NCBI RefSeq assembly: GCF_022965805.1
Contig: NC_133101.1
Location: 11,879,069-11,943,068, forward strand
DNA length: 64,000 nt
Direction of reading: 5' to 3'
DNA from: Primulina eburnea
Lineage: Eukaryota; Streptophyta; Magnoliopsida; Lamiales; Gesneriaceae
Shown: positions 12,201 to 26,916 of the stretch, piece by piece
Layout: the number at the start of each line of letters is the position of its first letter
Numbering within the stretch: position 1 is the stretch's first letter
The notes under the pieces: generated by a model
The model's input: only the letters and a program-made list of their open reading frames with translations
What the model was told of the DNA's origin: nothing
The model's database searches: none
Made by a program: the position numbers and the translations under genes

Positions 12201-12523
12201 TTTTTTTCGCCCATCAACCACTTAAACGAGCCGAGTTCGAGCTCACGAGCCAGCTAAACGAGCCGAGCTCGAACTCGAGCTCACGAGCCAACTAAACGAG
12301 CCGAGCTCCATTTTGAGCTCACGAACCTATTATCGAACATGTTCACGAGCTAACGAGCCGAACATCATTAATCTCAAGCTCGGCGCCACAAAATTGTCGA
12401 GCCCAAAATAAGGCTCGGGCTTGGCTCGATAAGCTTAACGAACGAGCCCGAACGAGCTTTTTAACGAGTCGAGATCCGAAAAACTCGCGAACAGCTCGGC
12501 CCATTTACATCCGTAAACGTAAT

Positions 12524-12911
12524 GAAAAGGGATTATCTTTATACCGGTATATACGGCTGTCAAAATGACCAACCCATATCGGGGCGAGTGGGTTAAAAAT
12601 CCCAAACCAACATAAGGTGGGATGCGAATTAGGCGGACCGGCCCGTGAGTTAACCCACAAAAAAATTAAAAAAATAATTATAATTACTTAAAAATCTCGT
12701 AATAAGTAAATAATTATAAAAAAATATCAAAAAAATTATAATTATTTCACACATCTACATTTTACACAAAGCAATTCATAAAAAAATTCACAACTTCGAT
12801 AAAAAAAAGTACATAAATCCATAATATTAAAAAAAATATTTTTTTTATTTTCTTTCCAGGGCCGAGGACCAGCCCAAGCATACCTTGAGCTGACCTGCGA
12901 CCCGCGCGAGT
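12524..12911. other. AT-rich flank with a possible decayed hAT-like end
   Basis: Sequence between the hAT element and the LTR element. GGCTGTCAAAATGACCAACC near 12555-12575 loosely mirrors the reverse complement of ACCCAAATTGATGG near 21690-21704 beyond the LTR element. This may be a degenerate TIR element that received the LTR element. No coding sequence seen. Confidence 0.3.
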
Positions 12912-12916
12912 TAGCT

Positions 12917-15900
12917 TGTAGAACCCGAAAAATCAGATTACGTATAAGCCATGCATAATTGCTACTATTTAAATAAAAAAATGAATTTTTATAAATATAT
13001 GAAGTTGTTTGATTTATTTTAATAATTTTAATTCATGATCATTTATTTTAAAAATAGATGTTTAGATTTATCTTTCCAGGATAAATACACGAAGCCGGAC
13101 TGGAGTTTGAAGATTAGAGATAATATTAATAATAAGAAAGACATTCCTAAATTTAAGTTAACTCAAAGAATAATTTAATTTAAAGAAAAAGAATTTCCTT
13201 GGGATTTAATAAATTAATTAGAGTTAAGTTGGTAAATAAGTTCTTTTGGTTAATATTTAATTAAAGCTTAAAAAAAATATGTAAATAAATGGAAAATGAA
13301 TTAATCTAGATATAAAATAGTCAAGAAATTTAAACATAACATTTAAATACATAAATTTTAAGTCAAGCATGCCATGCAATGTTCTATTCTAAATTAAATT
13401 GTAATTCATTAAAAATATATATAATAAGTGTATTAAACCTTAAGAATTTAAAATGCAAGATTTAAAACACTATTATACCATGCAAGAAGTAGTAATAATA
13501 TTTGGTTAAGACAAATAAAAAATTGTAATAGACCTCATTCAAAGTTAACACTAAATGGTTTTATGGTGCATTCACTTTCTACCTTTAAGCTCCATAGTTA
13601 TGGGTAATTCAAACACCATAATTAACCTTAATCCTTCCTCAACAAGTTACAAGCAAACTCACGTGTAATGCAATAAAAAAAATGCAAGAATCCATCGGCA
13701 ACAAGGAAGGAGGAGAATTTCAAACTATTCAACTTCTTGCACTTGTAACTCCCTACCTAAATGCATATTATGACCCCTTAACACATCCTATATCATTCAC
13801 CTTCATCCCTAACATCATCTACACTGATATGCTCGAAATTATCAGAAGAAACACAGCTGAAAATCGTGCATAGCAGCAGAAATAAAATAGGAAACAAAGC
13901 AAACACAACTCCGACTCCGCCGCTCGTATTCGTCGTATTGATTTGTTTTCTTCAAAACAAATTTCCAGACATGTATATGTTGTTTCTTTGCTCTTCAATC
14001 AAGTCCTATAAATATTTTTAAACATTATATGTTCAAGATTCATGAGGCAAAACGAAATTATGGCAGCAACATTTTCGAAAAAAATCTGCACAGGTCCTCG
14101 GCATTGGCTTATGTTTTTGTTTGAGATGTTTCTTGTGATTTCAGGAGTTGTTTCGGTTCCAGGCTCCCAAGGCTGATTATAGGCATGATTTAGATTATGT
14201 TAGGGGGTTTTTGGTTCATGTGTTTCAGTCCATACACTCAAGAACGAAAGAATGACATCAAATTTCCCTTAGGTGCAATAATGAGTCACGGTTTTGGTCA
14301 TTTGGATGATTAAGGTGTGTGTTCTAATCTTGGCTGTCCTAGGGACTATAGCCATGGTTAGAACTCTCACTTACCATGTCTAGGACGCGACCAAGGTGTC
14401 CTTTCAAGGTTTGGTTCATGGTTCCCTCAAAATTTTTAAACAACAACATAGGTGCATATTTCGGTCTTTCCATTTCCTGTGTGAGTGTGTTTCGGTTTTG
14501 GGGTGTGATTTGGTTTGTGGTTGGCTTCTAGCCTGTCCAAGCCATGCCTTAGTATGTTGGTAAGAGTCTTTGGGTGGTCGTTCAAGCCCTTGGTATTATT
14601 CAGAATTTCCCCTCAAATACACAAACTGCTCCTGCTGTAATTTGACAGCAACTTGCTGTTCGGTTCATGAGGTTGGTTTGAGTTCTTGGTCGGCTTTTAG
14701 CCCATGGCCTTGGACTGGACAGTACCTCAATGAGTTAGGAAAGTCATGTTTTTGGCCGTTCGTGATTTGGTCGAGTTTAGAGGTCGTACGAGAATTTACG
14801 GTGAAAGGTGCCAAAATGACTCTCGAAAGAGTGTTTTATGTTTTTGGATTCCTTTCACCTATTTTCGTGTTTTACAGTTATTATGTATATTTTTCAGTAT
14901 GTTTGGGGTATTTTTAATCATGGCTAAACGTCGGTTTAATGTTGGTTCGGGTTGGTACGAAGTCATGGTTAAAAATCAAGTTGTTGGTCCGAATCGTCTC
15001 GTTTTTTGTTCTATTGTTAAAATTTTGTCAAGTTAAGATTTATTGCATGTGTCACATATTAGTAGTAAGTCGCAGCAAGCCTGGGAACGATCCAACTCAT
15101 CCTGTAAAAATAAGGTTATAATTATATTACGTGCATAAAAATATAAAATGTTTATTTTTGAGATATATGCTATATGTCTTGTGGTCACCTTATACTTATG
15201 GGTTTGGAAGTCGGTAGGCGCAACCGAGGACCTCTCCGCCCGGTGAATTACGACCGGTTTATGATTATGTATGGGTACAGACATCCAGTCCAAGGGCTGT
15301 GATTGATCTCTACCGCCCAGTATACTGTGGTTTAGTCTGATCAGGCGCTTACGTTATGTTATGGGCCACTTGCTTAGAAACATTATCTCTACCAGAAAAT
15401 TATGTTATGATATGACAGAGCTCTATTGAGCAAAGCTTTTACGTACGAGTTTCAGATATGCACGTAGTTATAATTATTCATGATACGATTTTCACCATAC
15501 ACTTTACGACACTTTATTTTTACGTTGCATGCGATTTTATGATATATTTACCTGTTATTCACGATATATACATGTTGAGTCTTTAGACTCACTAGACTTG
15601 ATTGTTGTAGGTATTGATGAGGTCGAGACCGCGGGCGGAGACCAGTGAGCGATCTTGGGACAGCAGTAGTAAACCCGAGGACCTCATGATTTAGTTTATG
15701 CACCTTTTATTATTCAAACTCAGTTTTAATACGTTGGATTATTTTTAAGTTGATGTTTACGTTGGATTATTTTTAAATTGTTTGTTGAAAACAATATTTG
15801 CTTCCGCTGGAAATTTAAAGTTAAAAAAATTATTTACATGTTTATTTTATAAATGAGACAAGATAATTATTTATTTAGAAAATTTTTAATAATTCCGCTA

Positions 15901-15930
15901 AAATACGAATACGAAATACGGGCCTTTACA
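12917..15930 (+). repeat. 5' LTR of the LARD-like element
   Basis: The LTR runs from TGTAGAACCCGAAAAATC to GGGCCTTTACA, 3014 bp. It contains no gene; the open frames at 13682-15121 are repeated almost unchanged in the 3' LTR and look spurious. The GAGTCTTTAGACTCACTAG hairpin at 15577-15595 is shared with other LTRs in the window. Confidence 0.92.
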
Positions 15931-15932
15931 GT

Positions 15933-15944
15933 TGGTATCAGAGC
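15933..15944 (+). promoter_or_regulatory. primer binding site (initiator Met tRNA)
   Basis: TGGTATCAGAGC starts two bases after the 5' LTR. This matches the 3' end of plant initiator methionine tRNA, the usual primer for minus-strand synthesis in gypsy elements. Confidence 0.92.
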
Positions 15945-18582
15945 CTATGATCTTGTAAAGGGTTGGTACTTCTACTGCTCTCGAGAAGCTCATGAAGTCA
16001 CGTCTTCGGTCTGTAAGTTTTAAATTTACGCATTTTATTTAAAGCATGAAATATTTTAACAGCATGTTTTCATGAAATCTTTTACGTTCAGATTTTGTTT
16101 ATGCTGTATTTATTTAAATTTAAAGAAATAATGTAATTATGCATGTTGGTTACGTTGGAATTGGAAATGTCTAAGAATTCGAATATTGGGCTTTAGGAGA
16201 AGTTGAAAATGATTTGACTATATTAATTTTTAGATCAGTAGTATTGATGTCCTCCTTATGGGTCATAAGTTAATCTTGAAAATTATGAATGCTTTTGGGA
16301 CTTATAGAAATTCTAAGAAATTATTGATGGTTCTTGGTTGCTAGTCGAGTAAATTTTTGAGGATTTCATATAAGCAATAGCGATTTGAAGACTACGACAA
16401 TCTTTAGGATTATAAATGTACAATTTGAGGATTTTAAGTATCTATGGAAATGTAAGATTAATTATGAGAATTTATTTAGGATGCATGCTCTACATAGTTA
16501 GATTTAAGGATGGAATTGCATGAATTGAGAATTTTAGGGACCTAATGGTAATAACTAATAATTTGAGGACCTAAGTGCAAAACAAAAATTCTAAGGGACT
16601 ATTTTTGAATTTACCAAATTTTGGGATTTAATTTTGAGTTTGAGAATTTAAAAGTTTAATGAGGTAAAGATGGAAAATTTTATGGGGGAAATGATGCAAC
16701 TTTCGAAGAGTTTTAGGGCCAAAATGTAAATTTGGAAAACTGTAAGGGTCATATTGCAAGTTTCAAAATTTTAAGGATGTAATTGCGAACTTTTGAGGAA
16801 CACTTGGGATTTTAAGTATTTATAGAAATGTAAGACGTGTTATGGGAATTAATTTTGGGTTTAATAAACTTAAGACTATTGAACCTTATGATACGGGAAA
16901 TCTATAAAATAAAATTGGAAATACTAAGTACTCATGGGTAATTGTGGAATTTTTGAGATTTAAAAAAAAAATTGGACGATATTCGAGGAAAGTAAGAATT
17001 ATTTTTACAATTTTAAGAAATTTGAGAACTTATCTAGTAGTAAGTGAGAATTGAACGGTTTAAATGGTAGGAATTTTCGGTTATTTAGGCTCGAAGGAAA
17101 TGTAGAATATTTAGATATTTGGATTATAATGTTATAATGAATGGTAACCAAGGACATTGTAGGATGAATCAATCTTAGGCATGAAAATTTAAGCGTTAGT
17201 GAAATCATGTTGTGACAAATTAAGGATTTAAAGTGATGCCGATTTAAGGTAAATTTGATCGGTTAGTTAAGTTATAAGGATAAACATTGAGTTAGTAAAT
17301 TTTTGGGAACATAAGTTTGATGTGTCACAAGTTTTAGTCATGTCTTAACAGTTAAGATTATACCTTGTGAGAATTTAAAATTTTTAGGAAGGTTGGGTAC
17401 GATGATGGTTAGTTTAATTGGTAGACGCACGTAAGAGGTGAGGTAAACACCTTGTCTTGAGAAATTCTGGAAGTCATTAACAAACTTGGGACAAAACGGA
17501 TATGTGTATTGGAATTATTTTATTCAAAGCTATTTGGATTAGGTAAGTTTGAATTTCAAATTTATGGGATAATTGTTCATACGGAAATTTTGGGTGAAAT
17601 AAAAACAAAAGGGAATTAGTTGTGTTCAATATAAGTTATCAATTGATGAATATTAAGATTTCTACCAAGTAAGAAATCTAAAAGCTTGATATGGGGATTC
17701 TAGAATTCTATGGGTTATAAATGAAATTGATTTATTAGAGTTAGCCTAATGCTACCATGGACTAACTTATTAAGTTTTATACGCTAGTATTAATTAAGCA
17801 TTTGGGATACGTAAGGGTGCGACGTTCGCTTCAATAAGGAGAGTCCCAGGGATCTTAGGTCTCAACTTTATTCTAATTGAAAAGGAAATAGTTTAAGCAT
17901 GTAATTTGTGCTAGAATAATTTTATTATTTAGGTGGAAGATCGGTATCGTATATTTTGGATTTTATGGATTAAGATCACTCGAACTTAAAGATTTGCAAC
18001 AACGTTATATGGGGATGCACTTCTAAATAGTTAGGTTATATAAGTTTGGAGCGGTAAGATAAAGATTCGATTCAAGGATCTTAGTCTAATATTATTATGG
18101 GGTTGAGATAAGGTTTAAACTTTTAAATGTTTTTACCAAGACCTCCTAAGTCGAACTGCATGAATGCCAATACTTGGACTTGAAGCTTTAACATATCTTG
18201 AATTCAATAAAGTTAAGAAGGGATGCTGTTAAGATTTCAATATTGGAATATAATAGGTCAATGAACATCTTGGGTATATTATAAGTAAAGTAAGACGCGT
18301 TAAATTTGGACATCCACCTCTAGTATGAGGAATTGCGGGATAAGTCAAAATTCGGGGCTATAGTTGAATAGAACTACGTTACCATAAGTTGTTTTAAGTT
18401 GCGATTCTCAAACGAGGATTTTGGTAGACAAATTTATTTAGGATTGAGGAAACGTAAGGACAACTTAATATTTATCTTATCATAGTAGCACATCGGAAGT
18501 GTGGATTATTAGGATTCTAGAACTAAAATCTAAACTTTTTGTTTATCAAGGATAAGAGAATTTCGAGGACGAAATTCCTTTT
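15945..18582 (+). other. non-coding interior of the LARD-like element
   Basis: About 2.6 kb of AT-rich sequence with recurrent phrases of the type GGGACCAAAATGTAAATTT in varied forms. No protease, RT, RNase H or integrase motif could be read in any frame. It could be a decayed pol or a replacement sequence. It is bounded by a good primer binding site and polypurine tract. Confidence 0.7.
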
Positions 18583-18596
18583 AAGGGGGGAAGAGT
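18583..18596 (+). promoter_or_regulatory. polypurine tract
   Basis: AAGGGGGGAAGAGT lies directly before the 3' LTR, in the position of the plus-strand primer. The preceding 40 bases match the conserved end of Tekay-type pol. Confidence 0.88.
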
Positions 18597-21500
18597 TGTA
18601 GAACCCGAAAAATCAGATTACGTATAAGCCATGCATAATTGCTACTATTTAAATAAAAAAATGAATTTTTATAAATATATGAAGTGTTTGATTTATTTTA
18701 ATAATTTTAAGTCATGATCATTTATTTTAAAGGTAGATGTTTAGATTTATCTTTCCAGGATAAATACACGAGGCCGGACCGGAGTTTGGAGATTAGAGAT
18801 AAGATTAATAATAAGAAAGACATTCCTAAATTTAAGTTAAGTCAAAGAATAATTTAATTTAAAGAAAAAGAATTTCCTTGGGATTTAATAAATTAATTAG
18901 AGTTAAGTTGGTAAATAAGTTCTTTTGGTTAATATTTAATTAAAGCTTAAAAAAAATATGTAAATAAATGGAGGATGAATTAAGCTAGGTATAAAATAGT
19001 CAAGAAATTTAAACATAACATTTAAATACATAAATTTTAAGTCAAGCATGCCATGCAATGTTCTATTCTAAATTAAATTGTAATTCATTAAAAATATATA
19101 TAATAAGTGTATTAAACCTTAAGAATTTAAAATGCAAGATTTAAAACACTATTATACCATGCAAGAAGTAGTAATAATATTTGGTTAAGACGAATAAAAA
19201 ATTGTAGTAGACCTCATTCAAAGTTAACTACTAAATGGTTTTATGGTGCCTTCACTTTCTACCTTTAAGCTCCATAGTTATGGGTAATTCAAACACCATA
19301 ATTAACCTTAATCCTTCCTCAACAAGTTACAAGCAAACTCACGTGTAATGCAATAAAAACAAATGCAAGAATCCATCGGCAACAAGGAAGGAGGAGAATT
19401 TCAAACTATTCAACTTCTTGCACTTGTAACTCCCCACCTAAATGCATATTATGACCCCTTAACACATCCTATATCATTCACCTTCATCCCTAACATCATC
19501 TACACTAATATGCTCGAAATTATCAGAAGAAACACAGCTGAAAATCGTGCATAGCAACAGAAATAAAATAGGAAACAAAGCAAACACAACTCCGACTCCG
19601 CCGCTCGTATTCGTCGTATTGATTTGTATTCTTCAAAACAAATTTCCAGGCATGTATATGTTGTTTCTTTGCTCTTCAATCAAGTCCTATAAATATTTTT
19701 AAACATTATATGTTCAAGATTCATGAGGCAAAACGAAATTATGGCAGCAACATTTTCGAAAAAAATCTGCACAGGTCCTCGGCATTGGCTTATGTTTTTG
19801 TTTGAGATGTTTCTTGTGATTTCACGAGTTGTTTCGGTTCCAGGCTCCCAAGGCTGATTATAGGCATGATTTATAGTATGTTAGGGGGTTTTTGGTTCAT
19901 GTGTTTCAGTCCATACACTCAAGAACGAAAGAATGACAGCAACTTTCCCTTAGGTGCAATTTTGAGTCACGGTTTTGGTCATTTGGGTGGTTAAGGTGTG
20001 TGTTCTAATCTTGGCTGTCCTAGGGACTGTAGCCATGGTTAGAACTCTCACTTACCATGTCTAGGACGCGACCAAGGTGTCCTTTCAAGGTTTGGTTCAT
20101 GGTTCCCTCAAAATTTTTAAACAACAACACAGGTGCATATTTCGGTTTTTCCATTTCCTGTGTGAGTGTGTTTCGGTTTTGGGGTGTGATTTGGTTTGTG
20201 GTTGGCTTCTAGCCTGTCCAAGCCATGCCTTAGTATGTTGGTAAGAGTCTTTGGGTGGTCGTTCAAGCCCTTGGTATTATTCAGAATTTCCCCTCAAATA
20301 CACAAACTGCTCCTGCTGTAATTTGACAGCAACTTGCTGTTCGGTTCATGAGGTTGGTTTGAGTTCTTGGTCGGCTTTTATCCCATGGCCTTGGACTGGA
20401 CAGTACCTCAATGAGTTAGGAAAGTCATGTTTTTGGCCGTTCGTGATTTGGTCGAGTTTAGAGGTCGTACGAGAATTTACGGTAAAAGGTGCCAAAATGA
20501 CTCTCGAAAGAGTGTTTTATGTTTTTGGATTCCTTTCACCTATTTTCGTGTTTTACAGTTATTATGTATATTTTTCAGTATGTTTGGGGTATTTTTAATC
20601 ATGGCTAAACGTCGGTTTAATGTTGGTTCGGGTTGGTACGAAGTCATGGTTAAAAATCAAGTTGTTGGTCCGAATCGTCTCGTTTTTTGTTCTATTGTTA
20701 AAATTTTGTCAAGTAAAGATTTATTGCATGTGTCACATATTAGTAGTAAGTCGCAGCAAGCCTGGGAACGATCCAACTCATCCTGTAAAAATAAGGTTAT
20801 AATTATATTACGTGCATAAAAATATAAAATGTTTATTTTTGAGATATATGCTATATGTCTTGTGGTCACCTTATACTTATGGGTTTGGAAGTCGGTAGGC
20901 GCAACCGAGGACCTCTCCGCCCGGTGAATTACGACCGGTTTATGATTATGTATGGGTACAGACATCCAGTCCAAGGGCTGTGATTGATCTCTACCGCCCA
21001 GTATACTGTGGTTTAGTCTGATCAGGCGCTTACGTTATGTTATGGGCCACTTGCTTAGAAACATTATCTCTACCAGAAAATTATGTTATGATATGACAGA
21101 GCTCTATTGAGCAAAGCTTTTACGTACGAGTTTCAGATATGCACGTAGTTATAATTATTCATGATACGATTTTCACCATACACTTTACGACACTTTATTT
21201 TTACGTTGCATGCGATTTTATGATATATTTACCTGTTATTCACGATATATACATGTTGAGTCTTTAGACTCACTAGACTTGATTGTTGTAGGTATTGATG
21301 AGGTCGAGACCGCGGGCGGAGACCAGTGAGCGATCTTGGGACAGCAGTAGTAAACCCGAGGACCTCATGATTTAGTTTATGCACCTTTTATTATTCAAAC
21401 TCAGTTTTAATACGTTGGATTATTTTTAAGTTGATGTTTACGTTGGATTATTTTTAAATTGTTTGTTGAAAACAATATTTGCTTCCGCTGGAAATTTAAA

Positions 21501-21611
21501 GTTAAAAAAATTATTTACATGTTTATTTTATAAATGAGACAAGATAATTATTTATTTAGAAAATTTTTAATAATTCCGCTAAAATACGAATACGAAATAC
21601 GGGCCTTTACA
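18597..21611 (+). repeat. 3' LTR of the LARD-like element
   Basis: This is a copy of the 5' LTR (3015 bp) with the same ends and scattered substitutions and one-base indels, for example around 18686, 19228 and 19940. It is followed by the TAGCT duplication. Confidence 0.92.
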
Positions 21612-21616
21612 TAGCT

Positions 21617-22984
21617 ATCTAGGACCGTCTTTAAATGGGTTGAAAAAATTTAAGCTCGGCCCACTATAAATTACGTGTCGGGACGGTCCAACCCAAATTG
21701 ATGGTAATACTAGCATCTTATTATCGATATACATTGCAGGTAGAATGATACGAATCTGCCCGGGCATGATGTGCTAAAACCGGGAAGGAGATATAGGCAA
21801 GTGTGTTGTCTCGATCGAACAAGCTTGATGATAATTAAATATGAGGAATCAAGTTCATTTGAACGCTTGAAAGAGTTCAATTAAGCATTCCATGAAGTCG
21901 TATCGAGCAACAAAGCATTTGAGTGGGAAATGACCCCGAAAAGCAGCCAGGACGCGCCCAACGCGCAAAACAGCATGCCCCAACAGGTGAAACCAGCCGC
22001 CCTAACAGACAGAAATCACCGCCCTATCGCACCGCAATGCAGAATCAATCAAGAAAACCCTAGATTATGAATTTTATTGTATTTTTATATATAAACAAAA
22101 GCTGCAACTTTTAGATGAACAAATTATTGAAGATTGAGATTTTTCTCTCTTTTCAAAGCTTAACTTTATATACATCTTTGTGTGTTTCTCAAATCAAACT
22201 TATCAAAGTTCATAATGCTGTGACGTTCATTGATTGTTCTTCACTTGAATTGTCAAAGAAGAGTTTTTTGAAAGTTCGTTTGAGATCATTTGTTATCTTT
22301 GTGAATATTTGTCGCTAAATAGTTCGTAGCTTAAACGTGAATATCACAAACAATTACTTGTTTCAAAAAGATCGGGACAACACAACGTTCTTTATTTCAT
22401 CGAATCGAGAGTGTCACTCCATTTTTGAACGCGTTTTATTTTCATGTTTGAATAATCGTATTATAGAGTTTCAGACATTTTAACTCACGCAAACTCTTTA
22501 GTCATTATTTTTATCTTGATATTTTTAGATTTTTTTCTATTTTTACGACCGATTTATGTACAAATATTTTTTAAATTTCTAACTTTTTAGCTTTTACAAT
22601 AATTTGAAACCAAAATAAAAAATTTAAAAAGTCATAGATTTGAATTTCTTTTAATTTTGATATCTGTAATTTTGAAATTGATTTCGAGTTCTTTAATTTA
22701 TTATGTATATCAATATTCAATTATAGTGAAAAATTATCCAAGATTTTATATCGTTGTTGGATTCTTAAATGGTTAAATTGTCGCGTAACGAAAGTAATAA
22801 ATAAAAATAAAGACTTCAAGCTATAAATTGTAAAGAAAGAAAGTTTAAAATGTTAGGTTAGAACTGATAAAATATTTTTTTTTTCTTTTTTTTAAAAAAA
22901 TTCTCTTTATTTTATGACTTATAATCTAGAAATTCTATCAAGTTTAAAATAATAATTATGACTCTGCATAGCTTTCCATATATT
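21617..22984. other. AT-rich region, possibly an old LTR remnant
   Basis: No gene was recognised. A plus-strand TATA-like TTTTTATATATAAAC lies at about 22084-22098, with pyrimidine-rich sequence downstream and a short open frame at 22115-22318. The layout resembles the promoter part of an LTR, but no boundaries or duplication could be found. Confidence 0.3.
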
Positions 22985-23627
22985 TCATCCTTTGAAGGAC
23001 TTCACAACCATTTCGTTGCTACGAGGGAATGTATATTCTCGTTTTTCTCTCGTCCCAAAATTTAACCTTTTTTTCGCTGTTTTTCCGGTTTTAACTCGTG
23101 GCTGCCTGTGATAAATAGGTTCATCAAGAAGCAGGGGAAGCACAGCAGTGGCACCAAACGGTAGCATTCCATCCTGTTTGCTACATGTTACTGTATTTAT
23201 TTATTTACCTAGCTTTTTAGGTTTATGGTGAGAGACCAACAAGAGAGGCATTGCTCCCTTTCTTTTAATTTTTTCATATGCATTACATGTTATCAGTATG
23301 TATTTTGGTAATTCTTGGCCTTCTGCCACTCAGCTCAATGTTTCAAAAAATAGTTTAGACATTCAATGATTCGGAAAAGTCTATGCTACATCATACGACC
23401 TAGACCTGATTTAGTTGTTACCATTGGATTGGGATGGGACCCTACCCCTTATTTTGCTGGTGATCCACACCAGGTAGACCATCTCAACCCTCAAATGATT
23501 CAGCCAGAATCAAGAGATTGAACTTGAATTGCGGAACATAGTATGTAACAAATGTTACTTGAAAGATAAACAGATCACAGCCAGCCAAATATATATGACA
23601 TACCCAATAGGAAAATTCAAAGGCTCC
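22985..23627. other. region downstream of the RPT4 pseudogene, no recognised gene
   Basis: A minus-strand open frame of 60 codons (22985-23167) is not recognisable. The remainder should include the former 3' UTR of the RPT4 copy. Nothing else is visible. Confidence 0.3.
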
Positions 23628-25277
<1,650 letters not shown>

Positions 25278-25911
25278 TGTTGCACAATATATATCAAATG
25301 GTACAGTACAGAAATGTTTTTATCAATAAAACCAGCGAGCAATATAAGTAAAGAGAAAACAGTAGAGAAACGCTATAAATGAAGTAAACCAAACCGAGAC
25401 CTGTACAAAGTACAGTGTCTTTAAAACAGATTCGTCCCCTCATGTATGTTCTTTGAGGATCGTCTTTGACGTCTGTTTCCCAGGATACAACGGAACAACC
25501 AGCAGTGACTTAGCACGAGACACTACTACGGCGAACTGAAAACGTACCTTTACTTTATCACCGAGATTTTAACGGAGGCCAAATGAAAAGCTAACAATAT
25601 GAAATGCAAGAGAATACTTGAAAGAGAAAAAATTTTCGTGTACATGAAATGAGGAAATGAGCACACTATTTATACGCCACAAAATGCACACCAAGAGTCA
25701 TGTAAAATTAATTAACTCAATTAATCTTCTCATTAACTCAAGAATATGAAGAACCAAAAGTCTTCAAGTAACTCAAGAACATGGAAGGTCAACAGACACT
25801 CCACAATAATGAGCCACAACCAACTCAAGAATGTGGAGAGCCAAAAGGCACTCCCACATTCACGAGTAATAACTTTCATTCAAACTCTAAATTTGATTCA
25901 AATTTCCAACA
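25278..25911 (-). repeat. 3' LTR of copia B
   Basis: Starts TGTTGCACAATATATATC and ends AATTTCCAACA on plus, 634 bp. It matches the LTR at 47401-48020 with small indels and is preceded by the CTCTT target copy. Confidence 0.92.
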
Positions 25912-26426
25912 ATCCATCATATGAATGAAAATTGATATAAATCTCGGTGACAAAGTTCTACAGTTGAATCCTGCATAGGATAGATAGGTGTTACCCTTTG
26001 AACCTTCCCTTATGAAATATAATTGATTTACTAGCTGACCAGTAGACATGTTGTCCTTGAACTGTTCTGCCGTTTATGTAAATTAAGATATACTTCACAC
26101 AAGACTCTCCCTGATACTATTCAGTTCTCATTATCGTGTTCGTTTTGGCCATGAACACACGCCTGGTTCTGCGAGAGGGTCTAGAATTGAGCCTAGCAAT
26201 TCCTTATAAGCGGCCCCACATCTCTCTCACATAGGTGATTCTATATTTATCTCGTTAGAATCATTAAAAGCCGTAAGCTTATCCTCAACATTCACTGTTT
26301 CATAATAGGAATGGACTAGGGATAGCCCCCACAGTGATATACCAAATTAGTGCAATTAGGTTGTCCCATTGTACCTAGTTCTTGGGATCTCTAGTTAGTG
26401 TAGGCTGGTTTTTCCTTCGCACCAAT

Positions 26427-26904
26427 TTATTCTATAGGATTGAGCCTCATTCCCCTTGACGATTTTGTAACTAACTCTCTGTTTAATCCTTTGGTTAGCG
26501 GATCCGCTATACTATCCTTTGACTTTACATAGTCAACAGAGATAACTCCAGTTGAGAGTAGTTGTCTAATGGTATTGTGTCTACGACGTATATGCCTAGA
26601 CTTACTATTATACATTTTATTTTGTGTCCTTCCAATTGCAGATTGGCTATCATAGTGTATGCATATAGCCGGCGCTGGTTTTTCCCATCCTGGAACATCT
26701 TCCTAGAAGTGACGCAGCCATTCAGCCTCTTCAGTACATTTTTCAAGAGCTATAAACTCAGATTCCATAGTGGATCTGGCTATTACAATTTGTCTAGAAT
26801 ATTTCCACGTAATTGTTGCACCTCCTAAAGTGAATACAAATTCACTTGTAGATTTTGAGTTTTTTATATCAGATATCCAATTTCCATAACTGTATCCTTC
26901 AATA
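26427..26904 (-). pseudogene. copia B RNase H, C-terminal part
   Basis: The minus frames give [34 protein letters not shown] and, at the end, SRHIRRRHNTIRQLL, then DYVKSKDSIADPLTKGL. These are the diagnostic end of copia RNase H. The upstream part is displaced to the other side of the CACTA element (40397 onward). A one-base shift separates the MESEF and SRHIRRRH segments near 26620-26640. Confidence 0.88.
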
Positions 26905-26916
26905 CACTAGTAGAAA

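Larger units (their letters stand above)
10525..12515. mobile_element. hAT-type non-autonomous transposon carrying CACTA-derived sequence
   Basis: The termini are inverted: TAGGGATGTAAATG at the left and CATTTACATCCGTA at the right, with one mismatch. The element is flanked by an exact 8-bp duplication AACGTAAT (10517-10524 and 12516-12523), the hAT signature. Both ends are built of degenerate repeats of the type GCTCGGGCTCGGCTCG (about 10545-10720 and 12225-12500). The centre (about 10725-12200) is different: two blocks of CGACGG/CCGTCG repeats surround a minus-strand fragment related to a CACTA transposase C-terminus. No hAT transposase is present, so mobility would need a helper. Confidence 0.85.
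12917..21611 (+). mobile_element. complete non-coding large LTR retrotransposon (LARD-like, Tekay/gypsy-derived)
   Basis: Two nearly identical 3.0-kb LTRs (12917-15930 and 18597-21611) with TG...CA ends flank 2.67 kb. The element is bounded by an exact 5-bp duplication TAGCT (12912-12916 and 21612-21616). A primer binding site follows LTR1 and a polypurine tract precedes LTR2. The interior has no gag-pol frame above 70 codons, so it is non-autonomous. Just before the polypurine tract AATTTCGAGGACGAAATTCC survives, a motif that closes pol in Tekay/Del-type chromoviruses, which suggests the parent. The LTRs differ at only scattered positions, so insertion is comparatively recent. Confidence 0.93.

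Noticed and set aside
13682..21000. Matching open frames at 13682-15121 and 19363-20974 (63, 115 and 96-130 codons), apparently a duplicated gene cluster
   Set aside because: They lie in the two LTRs of one element and are repeated only because the LTRs are. No protein family or conserved motif could be recognised.
12555..21705. A hAT-like element hosting the whole LARD-like retrotransposon
   Set aside because: The proposed ends (GGCTGTCAAAATG and the inverse of CAAATTGATGG) match only loosely and the putative duplications GTATATAC and GGTAATAC are not identical. Kept only as a weak possibility.
22985..23167. 60-codon minus frame downstream of the RPT4 pseudogene
   Set aside because: No recognisable motif, no splice context and no start context; could not be supported as a gene.
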